Shown one piece after another: positions 27,686 through 37,229 of a stretch of 64,000 bases of DNA. The notes below the pieces were generated by a model. That model had not been told where the DNA came from. It did not search any database and saw nothing but the letters and a program-made list of their open reading frames with translations. This stretch comes from an uncultured Steroidobacter sp. (lineage in GTDB: Bacteria; Pseudomonadota; Gammaproteobacteria; Steroidobacterales; Steroidobacteraceae): the NCBI RefSeq assembly GCF_937958065.1, contig NZ_CALFXI010000053.1, positions 21,317 to 85,316 on the forward strand, written 5' to 3'. Numbering within the stretch: the stretch's first letter is position 1; each line of letters starts with the position of its first letter. The translations under genes and the position numbers were made by a program.

Positions 27686-30600
27686 ATGCCTGCATCTCAT
27701 TTACTTCGTGCCTCGGTCCTTACAGTGCTCGCGGCCACATCGATCTCGGCCGGCCCGGCACTCGCCCAGGAACAAGCCGCAAGCGACGCGACGCCCACCT
27801 CGGGCGCCGGCGCGAGCGAGCAGCTCGAGACCGTGCTCGTCACCGGCTCCAGCATCCGTGGCGCGGTCCCGGTCGGCTCCAACATGGTGGCCGTGGGCCA
27901 GGACACGATCGAGAAGACCGCCGCCATCAACTTATCGACGCTGGTCAATACCGTGCCAGCGATCTCGACCTCGGGTTCGCTCGCTCAGGGCGAGAACGTG
28001 TTCTCTTATTACTCTCCCCAGATCCACAGCCTCGCCGGCTCCTCGTCCAATACCACGCTGGTGGTGGCTGATGGCTTGCGCATCCCAGGCGGCGGCACAC
28101 AGTTCAATCAGTCCGATCCGAACATCATCCCGATCTCGGCGATTCAACGCGTCGAGGTGCTCGCCGACGGCGCCTCGTCCGTCTATGGCTCGGATGCGGT
28201 CGCGGGCGTGGTGAACTTCATCACCCGGCGCACCTTCGACGGTTTCGAAAGCAACATTTCCTACGGCTCCGCCGACAGCTACGACACCCTGGATCTGAAC
28301 ATGATCTGGGGCCATACCTGGGAGACCGGCGGCGTGTACTTCGCCAGCCAGTACAGCAATTCCAGCGAGCTGATGGCGCGCGATCGCCCCTTCACCAGTC
28401 GCGGCGACTATCGCCCGGTCGGCTCGAACAACAACAGCTTTCAATGCAGTCCGTCGACCATGACCGTGACTGGCGTTTCGAGCGGCGCCACGCCCTCCGG
28501 CGTGTTCCTCTCACCGGATGCGACCTCGGCTGTTCCCAACACTCCGACCAACGCGCCGTGCAACAACTCCATCTACGCCACGCTCGTGCCGGAGCAATAT
28601 CGCTTGAACGGCCTGATGAAGGTCGTGAACGAGTTCAACGATCGCCTGACCGTGGTCGGCATGGTGAACTTCAACCGGCAGCGCTCCGAATCCGCGCAGG
28701 CGCCCGGCGGCCTGACCAGCGCCACCGCCTTCGGCCCCGGCCAGGGCGTGCCGGGCCAGCAGAATCCGTTCTTCCGAGCACCGGCGGGCGCTCCGAATGC
28801 GAATCGGGAAAGCATCACCTGGCTCGCGCTGCGTGAGGATGGCAACTACGGTATCGCTGAAACCCAGGCGGACGTTGCGTACGCCACGCTCAACGTCACC
28901 TACGAGCTCGGCAACGACTGGTCGGTGTCGCTCGAGGACGGCTTGGGATGGAACCGTTCCGCTGGCAACGCCATCAATACGTTCTGTACCGCCTGCGCGC
29001 TGCTTGCACTGAACGGTACGGCACAGGCAAACGGCAGCCCCACGGCCTCGAACATTGCCGGTCAGAATGTCGTCGCACTCAATCTTCCACTCACGACCAG
29101 CAACGCGCTCGACGTGTGGAATCCGCTGGGCTCGAATCTCACCTCGCCTGCAGTGATGCGGCAGCTGTATTCCGCCAACACTGAAAACACGAACTTCAAC
29201 ACGACGAACCAGACGCGACTCACCTTCCAAGGTCCGGTGTTCAACGTGCCCGCCGGCGAGGTGAAGGTGGCGGTGGGCGCCGAGTACTTCTGGCACGAAC
29301 AGACCCAGAAGATTTCCGGCAGCAACAACACCGGCCCGACGACCACCGGCTCGAACTTCCGTGTCTATAACTACGACCGCAACGTCAAATCGGCCTTTGC
29401 CGAAGTGCTGCTGCCAGTGATCTCGTCCGAGATGGGCATTCCGTTCGTGCACCAGTTCGATCTGAACATTTCGGGTCGTTACGACGAATACTCCGACGTG
29501 GGCGACACCAAGAATCCCAAGTACGCGTTCAACTGGGACCTGACTCCGGGCTTCCGCCTGCGCGCCAACTGGGCGAGCGCGTTCGTCGCCCCGCCGCTGG
29601 CCGTGATCGGCGATCCATCGCAAGGCTATCTCTACGCATCCGGCAGCGTGGGCCCCACTGGCACCATCAACGTGCCCGTCGCGAACTATCCCGAGGTCGT
29701 GAACGTGCCCGGCGCCGTGCTACAGAACACCAACCACCCCTGCACGGCCTCCTCGGACGTGTGCACGATCGGCCAGGGCAATCTGGCCATGCGCCGACAA
29801 CTCGGCGGCGGCTTCAGCAACATGGTGCCGCAGAAGGGACGCAGCTGGTCCGTGGGCTTCGACTTCGCGCCGGAGTGGCTGTCGGGCTTCACCAGCTCCG
29901 TTACGTTCTTCCACAACAAATTCATCGGCGGCGTCAGCTCGCCGAGCCCTACCGCCATCGTCAACAGCCGTGGACTCAACAACCTGCTGACCATCTGCCC
30001 GAGCGGCTGCACCGAGGCTCAGATCCTGGAGTTCGCCAACGTCGCGAATGGCGCAACCATCAACGGCGCGGTACCGCCGGTGGTGTATTACATGATCGAC
30101 CAAAGCTCGCGCAACGCGCTGAATCTGCTGCTCGAAGGCATCGATGCGACCTTCACCTACGACTTCTCCATCGGCGACATCGATTTCAACGTCGGCAGCT
30201 CGGCGTCCTACTTCACGAAATACACTCAGAACTTCGGCGGCGGCACCGAGTTCGATATTCTCAACACGTCGGGCTTCAACACGACCTTCCCCTCGGTCAA
30301 GTTCAAGAATCGCGCGCAGTTCGGCATGGCGATGATGAACGGCCTCTCGGTCGACCTGTTCTGGAACCACACCGGCGGTTACAAGAACTGGTCCTCCAGC
30401 GCCATCAATCCGATCGTCGTCGAAGCCGGCGTCCCGATCGGCGGCGGCGATGACGTGGACGCCGACAACACGTTCGATCTGAATGCTCAATACATGTTCG
30501 GCAACGACAGCCGCTTCAAAGGCTGGATCCTGTCGCTGAACGTGCGCAATCTCACGGATGAAGAGCCGCCCTTCTATAACGGCAACACCGGCGGCATCTT

Positions 30601-30688
30601 CGGCAATGCCACGGGCTGGGGTTACAACGGCTTCGTGTCCAACCCGGTCGGGCGGTTGGTGACGCTCGGGTTGCGCACTCGCATGTGA
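27686..30688 (+). CDS. TonB-dependent outer-membrane receptor (catabolic island)
   Basis: The protein is 1000 aa, with AGGGGG before the ATG. It has a signal peptide (ISAGPALAQEQ) and a TonB-box-like LETVLVTGSSI at about 48-58. The plug domain (about 55-180) contains NTTLVVADGLRIPGGG and VEVLADGASSVYGSDAVAGVVNFIT. The beta-barrel runs to the C-terminus GRLVTLGLRTRM. Receptors of this large type import plant-derived or aromatic oligomers as well as siderophores; its place at the end of the PQQ-lactonase operon argues for the catabolic substrate. A terminator hairpin follows. Confidence 0.92.
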   Translation: MPASHLLRASVLTVLAATSISAGPALAQEQAASDATPTSGAGASEQLETVLVTGSSIRGAVPVGSNMVAVGQDTIEKTAAINLSTLVNTVPAISTSGSLAQGENVFSYYSPQIHSLAGSSSNTTLVVADGLRIPGGGTQFNQSDPNIIPISAIQRVEVLADGASSVYGSDAVAGVVNFITRRTFDGFESNISYGSADSYDTLDLNMIWGHTWETGGVYFASQYSNSSELMARDRPFTSRGDYRPVGSNNNSFQCSPSTMTVTGVSSGATPSGVFLSPDATSAVPNTPTNAPCNNSIYATLVPEQYRLNGLMKVVNEFNDRLTVVGMVNFNRQRSESAQAPGGLTSATAFGPGQGVPGQQNPFFRAPAGAPNANRESITWLALREDGNYGIAETQADVAYATLNVTYELGNDWSVSLEDGLGWNRSAGNAINTFCTACALLALNGTAQANGSPTASNIAGQNVVALNLPLTTSNALDVWNPLGSNLTSPAVMRQLYSANTENTNFNTTNQTRLTFQGPVFNVPAGEVKVAVGAEYFWHEQTQKISGSNNTGPTTTGSNFRVYNYDRNVKSAFAEVLLPVISSEMGIPFVHQFDLNISGRYDEYSDVGDTKNPKYAFNWDLTPGFRLRANWASAFVAPPLAVIGDPSQGYLYASGSVGPTGTINVPVANYPEVVNVPGAVLQNTNHPCTASSDVCTIGQGNLAMRRQLGGGFSNMVPQKGRSWSVGFDFAPEWLSGFTSSVTFFHNKFIGGVSSPSPTAIVNSRGLNNLLTICPSGCTEAQILEFANVANGATINGAVPPVVYYMIDQSSRNALNLLLEGIDATFTYDFSIGDIDFNVGSSASYFTKYTQNFGGGTEFDILNTSGFNTTFPSVKFKNRAQFGMAMMNGLSVDLFWNHTGGYKNWSSSAINPIVVEAGVPIGGGDDVDADNTFDLNAQYMFGNDSRFKGWILSLNVRNLTDEEPPFYNGNTGGIFGNATGWGYNGFVSNPVGRLVTLGLRTRM

Positions 30689-30707
30689 GGATGGCTTGAA
30701 CAGAAGC

Positions 30708-30732
30708 GCCGCCCGGAGAGTGGCCGGGCGGC
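30708..30732 (+). terminator. Terminator-like hairpin after TonB receptor
   Basis: GCCGCCCGG (30708-30716) pairs with CCGGGCGGC (30724-30732) across a 7-base loop, 20 bases after the receptor stop. The stem is perfect, and there is no T-run. Confidence 0.6.
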
Positions 30733-30824
30733 ACATCGCTGCCTGTCTCCAATCGCAATCGACTGGTGATTTTCTAACGCGAATGCACCTGCGCGGTCAC
30801 CCGTCCGTCCCGGCCATGTCTCGC

Positions 30825-31265
30825 TCAGCTGTCGCGAGACTTGGAGGGTGTCAACGGCTGCGCGGTTTCTGCTCGTCCGTAGACGAACACCGCTACTCCG
30901 CAGTCGCGTCGACACTCTGGAGCCGAACCGACCGAGGGGTACTCGATCACGAGCAGAGCGCGACCATCTGCTGCGCAGAGACTCATGTCGAGAACGTCGA
31001 CGCCGGACTGACTCGACTGGCTACGGTCTTCGATAGAGAGCTGCGTATCGCGGCCAATATCCGCAAGCACGGCACGAAACCTGCCCCACTCCTCATCCGG
31101 TATGTTCAATCGAATGCTGGCGTACATCGACCGGGCATGACGCGGGAGCCAGTGACACCACGCACGCTCCCTCGCAAGGAACACGGCGACCATGATCACC
31201 ATCCCGATGCCGGCGACGAATGCGACCCAGTGGAAAACACCCTGCCGCCAAGTGATCTTACTCAC
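30825..31265 (-). CDS. Hypothetical membrane-anchored protein
   Basis: The protein is about 146 aa from a GTG at 31265; the frame opens at 31286. One TM helix is visible near the N-terminus (HWVAFVAGIGMVIMVAVFLA), followed by a soluble part with SIRLNIPDEEWGRFRAVLADIG and two Cys pairs. No family is recognised. It is the last of a leftward set of small secreted and membrane genes (30.8-34.5 kb). Confidence 0.5.
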   Translation of the reverse strand: MSKITWRQGVFHWVAFVAGIGMVIMVAVFLARERAWCHWLPRHARSMYASIRLNIPDEEWGRFRAVLADIGRDTQLSIEDRSQSSQSGVDVLDMSLCAADGRALLVIEYPSVGSAPECRRDCGVAVFVYGRAETAQPLTPSKSRDS

Positions 31266-31309
31266 AGGCGGGTCACCGACCCACACACCGAGCCGAACCT
31301 GCTGGATGG

Positions 31310-31705
31310 TTACTGGATCTCATACCACGTCAGCGTGCAAATGCCACTAACGTTCTTCTTCGATCCGTCCAATGCCCCACTGATTTGTGCTCCAGTTGCC
31401 TTCGCGGCCATCAACCCAGCAACGATCTGGGTGCGGTGTTCATCGTTGGCGTACGCAACGACCAGATAGCCATGTTCGCTTTACCAATTGCTTGCCGAAC
31501 GCCCGATGGCCGCAATCGAGCTATTCACCTTGACCCATACCTCCCCGCGGTGTCCAACGTTCTGGCTGGTGTCGGATTTCAACAGGATCCGTTCCACAAC
31601 AAGATTGAAAAAGCCAACCTCGGTTGCATGCGTAGTCGACGCCAGAGCCAACATAGCTATCGCCATTGCTGTCCGAGCGAGATTGTAGCCATCGTAAGCC
31701 TCCAC
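31310..31705 (-). pseudogene. Small secreted protein with in-frame stop codon
   Basis: From a GTG at 31705 the frame gives a signal peptide (AIAMLALASTTHA) and a mature part reading VWVKVNSSIAAIGRSASNW. A TAA at 31481-31483 interrupts it, then the same frame stays open for 56 more codons (HGYLVVAYANDEHRTQIVAG to ICTLTWYEIQ) to a TAA at 31310-31312. Length, signal and the pattern of short strands resemble the intact 116-aa gene at 34115-34465. The single stop looks like a nonsense mutation. Reading through it cannot be excluded. Confidence 0.6.
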
Positions 31706-31769
31706 CTATACCTGACATTGTTATCGACACGCGACGGATGCCGGCGCTGGTAGTCGATGCAACTTGCGC

Positions 31770-32195
31770 CTAAGCGAGAGAGCCAAACAGATAGTCTCGC
31801 GCCAAGTAGCCAAGGTGCAGGACACCCAATACTGGCAATCCGACGAAAATCGCCGGCAGCGCGACTCCGAGATCCTCAAAATTGCCGTGAGCGAACGTTC
31901 CTACCGGGCCGAGTGAAACGGCGACCAGGCCAGCACAGAGCATGCAAATGACCGCCCATGACGAAGGTCCGCGCTGGCGATGCCGAATCCACTTCCAGAG
32001 ATACCACACGCCAATGAGCAGGCAAACGACGCCCAGATAATACGCAACCGATAGCCACGCGCCCGCAAGCTTGTAGCTGATAGCCAAGTTCAGCTGATGG
32101 GGTACCAAAACCACGCCGGCCAGCAGGTAGCCGGCGTTGGGGCCGAAACAGACCATGAGCTCGAGGCGCAGCAGTGACGTTGTCCATTTTGACAT
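31770..32195 (-). CDS. Small integral membrane protein, four predicted TM helices
   Basis: The protein is 141 aa with four hydrophobic segments (LELMVCFGPNAGYLLAGVVL, VAYYLGVVCLLIGVWYLW, WAVICMLCAGLVAVSLGPV, ALPAIFVGLPVLGVLHLGYL). No known family is recognised. It starts 6 bases after the stop of the FG-GAP-like secreted protein, so the two are very likely co-transcribed. Confidence 0.6.
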   Translation of the reverse strand: MSKWTTSLLRLELMVCFGPNAGYLLAGVVLVPHQLNLAISYKLAGAWLSVAYYLGVVCLLIGVWYLWKWIRHRQRGPSSWAVICMLCAGLVAVSLGPVGTFAHGNFEDLGVALPAIFVGLPVLGVLHLGYLARDYLFGSLA

Positions 32196-32201
32196 TCGGT
32201 C

Positions 32202-33842
32202 TCAGTCGGATGTCATTCCACTGCTGCCCGTCAGTGGCGTGAGTGCCGGCTTTTGCATCGCCCCAGCAGGCTGCGGTGGGCCAAGTGGATGGTCTTGGTA
32301 GTACCGCTTCATTTCGCGATCGAGCGCACGGAATGCGGCGGCGCCGAATACATCATTCGAGAATCCCATGATCATCTGGATGAAGGGTTCGAGCGCCGTG
32401 TTATTGACCGTGCAGAAAAGTCGATTGATGCCGACACCATGAGTGAACACCTGAAGAGCACCGGCCTTCTGCGTGATGGTGCGGGAGATCGTTCCAGGAT
32501 AGACGACGTGTGCCGGTCTTGTAACGTTCTGTACCGCATCCAGCCAGAAACCGCTCGTAACGAATCGCTGGGTGATGTAGCCACCCGGGATGGTGTAGTA
32601 GCGTGCGAAGTTGCCCGGCACGATCGTGATTCGAACGAGCACCTCCTCCACACCATTCACCGCTGTTGGCGTCGGTTGCAGCTTGTAGCTTGGATAGCTG
32701 AAGTAGCGAAGGATTGCCCGCTGGGTGGCGACGTCACACCCGAGTTGGCCGATCGAGCACAGCGGGGTCGTGACATCGTAGTGATGATAAGTATCGGCGG
32801 AAGTATCGAACAACCCATCTCCAGGGAAAGGTGGGTGTGATTCGCTGTTATTGACGTTGACGAACCCGCCGGCCTGGTCGATCACATTTTGACCCCAGAC
32901 CCGGGCGAGGATTTGCTCCAGTTCCGTGGCAGCCGTCAGGTCGTTCAGCGGAACCTCCGGGCACCCATCCTTAAGTCGCTTCAGGATCTCCGCGGTTTCC
33001 CGCGCATCCGTATCGTACACCGACGTATCTGCCTGCAAGGTGACGCTCGCCGGCACATAGTCGTACACGTGCAGTTCATACTGACAGACGTCGTGGTTGG
33101 GATCTTGGCCAACAGGCTGGAGGTTACCGTCGTACAGCGTGACGGAGCGCACGCATCCCTTCGGGTCAGCGGACGTGGCAACTGGATCGATGTAGGCGTA
33201 CCCACAAGACCTGGTTGGGTGGATGATCCTGCACTGCTGAATCAGCTGATAGGCTGAGCTGAAGTCCTGGGGATCTCTGACAAATCCGAACCATTTTGCC
33301 GTCGCGGGCTGTGACGAAGCGAGCTTCAGCGGCACATTCGTAAAGAACTGCGGATCCAGCATCCACCGGATCAGGTCACCGTGATACTTCACGAACTTGG
33401 CATTCTTCGCGGTGACATGAAACGGCACACGGCCTCTGGTGGCGTGCACGATCTGATCCAACGCTCCAGTGATGATGTCGGGCAATCCCTCAATGCTCAG
33501 ATCATCGAAACCATTCGCATCGACGTCACGCACTGACACGATCGCGTCAGCTTCCGGCCAATTGCGGGCCGCCGCACGCTCGGTGCTCGAGAGTTGTGTC
33601 ACGAGTGAGAACGTGCCGTTGCCATTGTTGGACAGAACAAAGTCCTGCACCGGCGGCGGAACGATCACCTGGATATCGTCGATCGCAATGGGTGTAAAGC
33701 GGGACGAACTCACGAACAAGTCTGGCAGGACGTCCGCATTGTAATGTCCAACGCGGACACGATAGCTGTTATCAAAACCGGCAGCGCCGGCAAGGCCGCT
33801 CCAGAAAATCATCGTCCAGATGAGCGCGATCGATTTTTTCAT
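32202..33842 (-). CDS. Large secreted protein with FG-GAP-like repeats, function unknown
   Basis: The protein is 546 aa from the ATG at 33842, with AAGGGAA upstream; an in-frame upstream extension is not signal-like. The signal peptide ends at GLAGAAGFDN. The first 130 residues hold two FG-GAP/VCBS-type calcium motifs (VGHYNADVLPDLFV, and VRDVDANGFDDLSIEG). The rest has many Cys residues that could form disulfides and a C-terminal helical part (QMIMGFSNDVFGAAAFRALD). The C-terminal 400 residues match no family I know. It is paired with a 4-TM protein directly downstream. Confidence 0.65.
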   Translation of the reverse strand: MKKSIALIWTMIFWSGLAGAAGFDNSYRVRVGHYNADVLPDLFVSSSRFTPIAIDDIQVIVPPPVQDFVLSNNGNGTFSLVTQLSSTERAAARNWPEADAIVSVRDVDANGFDDLSIEGLPDIITGALDQIVHATRGRVPFHVTAKNAKFVKYHGDLIRWMLDPQFFTNVPLKLASSQPATAKWFGFVRDPQDFSSAYQLIQQCRIIHPTRSCGYAYIDPVATSADPKGCVRSVTLYDGNLQPVGQDPNHDVCQYELHVYDYVPASVTLQADTSVYDTDARETAEILKRLKDGCPEVPLNDLTAATELEQILARVWGQNVIDQAGGFVNVNNSESHPPFPGDGLFDTSADTYHHYDVTTPLCSIGQLGCDVATQRAILRYFSYPSYKLQPTPTAVNGVEEVLVRITIVPGNFARYYTIPGGYITQRFVTSGFWLDAVQNVTRPAHVVYPGTISRTITQKAGALQVFTHGVGINRLFCTVNNTALEPFIQMIMGFSNDVFGAAAFRALDREMKRYYQDHPLGPPQPAGAMQKPALTPLTGSSGMTSD

Positions 33843-34114
33843 CAGGTTCCCTTCCGTTAGGAAGCTCTTCTCGCTCGGCTCAGCCGAGACTGCGTTCGTC
33901 TCAGCACTCCGACTACATGCGAAACTGCAGGGCCCCATGAACTTGTCAACGATGAGCAGCATCGTTGCGAGTTCTTTCTGTTTTCCTCTCAGCGCGATTG
34001 GTTTTCGTCACTTGGCTCTGCCGAACACGACGTAAACCGCTAAGGCTCCATCCGGATGATCTCGCACCGACCCGGCTGAGTGATATCGGCACGGACAGCA
34101 ACCACCGTCTTAAC

Positions 34115-34465
34115 TCAGGTTGCGTTCAGAAATACGCCCCACACTTCCAGGTTGGTCTGATCTCCCGTGCACGAGACCCCGTCCGCAGAGAATCGAACCG
34201 TGACTGAGCGACCGGTCGTCATTCCCGTGGTCACCATGGCCAGCAGGTTCTTTACCGCCTGCTGACGCTCGAGCTCCCCAGGCGTTGGCGGGGAAGTGAT
34301 GTAGTACGGGCTCTTCTGCCAATTGAGCCCGGTGTCGAACCAAACATACACCGTACTATCCGTGAAGATGCGAGTCACCTGCCCGGTACACTCTGTATAG
34401 GCATGCGCAGAAACCGACGCTGCCATCAGCAGCGCACCCCCGATCAACAGTCGCAAGGCTTTCAT
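34115..34465 (-). CDS. Small secreted protein, function unknown
   Basis: The protein is 116 aa, with a near-ideal AAAGGAG before the ATG at 34465. The signal peptide ends at SVSAHAYTE. The mature part is beta-rich (CTGQVTRIFTDSTVYVWFD, SVTVRFSADGVSCTGDQTN) with two Cys. It is similar in plan to the interrupted gene at 31310-31705. Small proteins of this plan occur as multi-copy paralogues in some gammaproteobacteria; no function is known to me. Confidence 0.65.
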   Translation of the reverse strand: MKALRLLIGGALLMAASVSAHAYTECTGQVTRIFTDSTVYVWFDTGLNWQKSPYYITSPPTPGELERQQAVKNLLAMVTTGMTTGRSVTVRFSADGVSCTGDQTNLEVWGVFLNAT

Positions 34466-34864
34466 CGCAACACTCCTTTGAATACGAAAAACAATCTGGC
34501 ACCTTCACGTCACCCTGCATGTTCGCTGCCATGAGATGGGCTCATCTCGCACTATAGCCCGCAACGAATCAATCGAGGCACCCCCAGACTGCGCCCTCGA
34601 GTGCTGGGAACGCTGGACTTTTGTCAGCCGTCTTTAGTCGCCTCTTGGGACAGCATGTTTGCAATCGCCTTGGAGCATTGTCAACGGGTTGACGGCTGTC
34701 CGATGTACAAATCGAGGATTGGAGGAGCGCCCTCAGAGGAACGTGACCTCCGCCCTCTTTGTGACATCGGCGTAGTTCGTGGGTTGTCCAATCCCTGCCA
34801 AGGTGACCTATTGCTCCGTAGACCCAGGTCGAGAAGTGATCGTGTTGGCATCAGCGAAGGCTGA
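34466..34864. other. Intergenic region without supported gene
   Basis: A short plus-strand open frame (34601-34864) has no signal, domain or ribosome binding site. I see only the probable promoter of the leftward secreted-protein gene and nothing else. Confidence 0.5.
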
Positions 34865-36386
34865 AAAGCATCGTCTTCGACGGTACTTGACAGAAATAAC
34901 TCACAAACTCAAGAATGCTTCCGCTCGCTGAAAAATCATGAAGAGAAGCTGCGAGAAGCTGCGGAAGCTCGGACCTTTGTTCGATCTCCAACATGGAAGG
35001 AACTATGGTATCGCGCCACTTCGCCCGCCGAGAGCCTTCCTCCTAACATTTGTATGCAATGGCACCACGCGCCCGACTGGGGCACGATGCCGCCTTCTTT
35101 TCGTTGCTCGAACGGCATTCTTGACGTCCTGGTCTCCGGCATCCCAAGCAGCGACCCGCTGATCGTCTATGGCAACCCGCAGCGCCTCGCGCCGCCTCTA
35201 GGGCTCACGACGGTCACATCACCCGTGCAGCAGTTCTTGAATGATGTCCACTACTGGACGCTGTCCCCAGCCCGGATCGAGGAGGTCGCGAGACCGGCAG
35301 GTATGCGCTTCAGCAGCTCGCACTGCTCGGCTTCCTGATCAACGGTATGCCAATCACAGGAAACATGTTCGATCCGACGTGCCTAACCGCCCCGTCAGCA
35401 GTGCCGACGTGCCCAAGGATCTCGCCGATGCCTTCGATCCGACGCTGCAGGACACGTCCGTTCTCGCCCAGTCCTCGGCGGCAACGGTCATCGCAAATGT
35501 CATCGAGCAAACGCTCGGCGTGGAAATCATGCAAGGCGTGCTTCGCGACGGCGGCACGCGCGAACATGAGTCCTCGGCCGATCCCGAGCTACCCAAAGCT
35601 CGCGGGTTTGAAATCCTCTCCGAATTGACCGCGCTCGCGGGCGCGCTCACCACCAACTCCTCGCGCTGCCGGCTCTTGACCAGCGGGGAGAAGAGCAATC
35701 TCGCGCTCGCCAATGGCGTGAACATCCGTAACATTGACCGCGTGCGCATCTGCAATGGCGGCTTCCTCGGCATTCAAGGCTATCTGATGGCGCCCAACGG
35801 TCACATCTACGTGGGCACCGCCTCGGGCGTTGCCTGGCAGCCGGACTTCTCTGCGGCGACCGTGCCGATCCGACATGACCGATCCCTCATCGTGCATGAG
35901 ATGTTTCACGTCTACCAGAACCGGAATCCGGGCTGTCGTGTGACGAACGGCTGCACGCTGGCACTTCGTATCATTCCCGCTAGTCCCGAACAAGACGTTC
36001 TGGCAGCACAATCTGGAACAGGAGGCGGAACTCGTGGCCGATCGATACCTGCTGCGCAATGCTCTCATGCAGGGCCGAACCTGCAACCGCGTCGAAAGGT
36101 TCGATCGCCTGCCGCAGCGACCTGGAGCGACGGAGTTCCAGGTCAAGCGGGGCTCGGCGACGATGAGCGTCCTGGTGACAGAGGGGGGCCGCCGCATACC
36201 GTGCGAATGGCTTTTGGTTGGATCGGCCGTGAGAGCAACGAAGTGGAGCTCGCGTCCCTGCAACTCCTATCGGATGTTCACTCTGCCATCGTCCAGTCGT
36301 GCGGCATCCAAGCGCCTCCAGCCAAGATCACCAGACGCTGCAAGACTCGTCATTGCAAGAACTGGTTGAGCAATGAGTCCCTTTAG
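34865..36386 (+). pseudogene. Frameshifted HExxH metallopeptidase-like protein (DUF4157/Vgr-related type)
   Basis: Coherent coding runs through three frames in turn. Frame 1 (34865 to about 35300) includes PLIVYGNPQRLAPPLG and VQQFLNDVHYWTLSPARIEE. A second frame (35299 to about 35390) gives RYALQQLALLGFLINGMPIT. A third (about 35385-35950) carries LTSGEKSNLALANG, YLMAPNGHIYVGTASG and the zinc motif in RSLIVHEMFHVYQNRNP. A fourth shift (about 35950-36140) gives NLEQEAELVADRYLLRNALM, the helix that normally follows. This order matches the putative peptidase domain of Vgr-related and DUF4157 toxin-associated proteins. Three frameshifts and no clear start mark a decayed gene. Confidence 0.55.
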
Positions 36387-36536
36387 CTACCTCGAGGACA
36401 CGATGAAAACACCATTCAAGATGATCCTTGGCGACAGCGAGACCATTGCCTACTTTTATATCGTGGGCTGAGCCGTCGTCGACGACAGGAATCGACGAAC
36501 ATCGCGCCAGCCGCTCCTGCGGTGAGGAGCGCTAGC

Positions 36537-37229
36537 TCACCGCCGCACCCGCTCATGAATCGCAAGGCAGTGCCTCACCAGGCCAGGCCGCGACAGCACG
36601 TAGCGCTTCAGTGGAGTGTCGATCTCGTAGAAGTAGATGTTGGCGACGAACCCATATAACGCCGCGTCGATCTTCTCCACCTCCGTGCCAAAGAAGAACG
36701 GCTTCTCGCCCAACAGGTCAGCGACCACGCGCAGGTTGTCCGTGCCGCGCGCATAGACCTGGTCAGGCTGATAACGGCCGATTCCCTGGTAGTGATAGCG
36801 CAGACGGTTGTACTCCCGCGCGCTCTCCACGCTCTGCTCTGTGATCTCGGGATGTGTCCCGAGCAATGCTGACTTGAAAGCGGGCCAGTAGCGATCATCA
36901 CGCCACCGCGAATAGCTCATCTGCCAATACAGATCATCCAGTGTTCGCCTCACCAGCAAGTCGAGATTGCGCTGCTGTGAATCCAACTTCGAATCGGCGT
37001 GCAGCCCGCACTGCGCGTCGAGGTAGGCGATGATCGCGTCGCTGTCGCCGATCGTGGTCGCGCCATCTACCAGGTAAGGCAGCTGTCCGCGCGGGGCCGT
37101 GCCTGTGTCGAGAATGTGCCGATGCTCGAATTCGAGATCGTGCAGACGCAGGAACGCGTAAACCTTGAGGCCGAACGGATTGTTATCGGCGACGCCGAAC
37201 AGGTCGGGATAGGAATACAGGGTTCTCAT
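36537..37229 (-). CDS. Glutathione S-transferase-like protein
   Basis: The protein is 230 aa. The N-terminal thioredoxin-like half (YSYPDLFGVADNNPFGLKVY, then GQLPYLVDGATTIGDSDAIIAYLD) keeps the cis-Pro (LPYL) and the SD/ES gamma-glutamyl-binding turn. The C-terminal helical half (KPFFFGTEVEKIDAALYGFV) resembles GSTs of the failed-axon-connections/metaxin-like group. The catalytic Ser/Tyr/Cys is not clear, so glutathione use is unproven. It is a single gene with no obvious partner. Confidence 0.8.
   Translation of the reverse strand: MRTLYSYPDLFGVADNNPFGLKVYAFLRLHDLEFEHRHILDTGTAPRGQLPYLVDGATTIGDSDAIIAYLDAQCGLHADSKLDSQQRNLDLLVRRTLDDLYWQMSYSRWRDDRYWPAFKSALLGTHPEITEQSVESAREYNRLRYHYQGIGRYQPDQVYARGTDNLRVVADLLGEKPFFFGTEVEKIDAALYGFVANIYFYEIDTPLKRYVLSRPGLVRHCLAIHERVRR

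Noticed and set aside
34601..34864. 87-codon plus-strand frame
   Set aside because: No signal peptide, ribosome binding site or known motif; composition is not gene-like.
36403..36471. 22-codon frame after the decayed peptidase
   Set aside because: A Shine-Dalgarno-like GAGGA is present, but the peptide is too short and may be the tail of the pseudogene.
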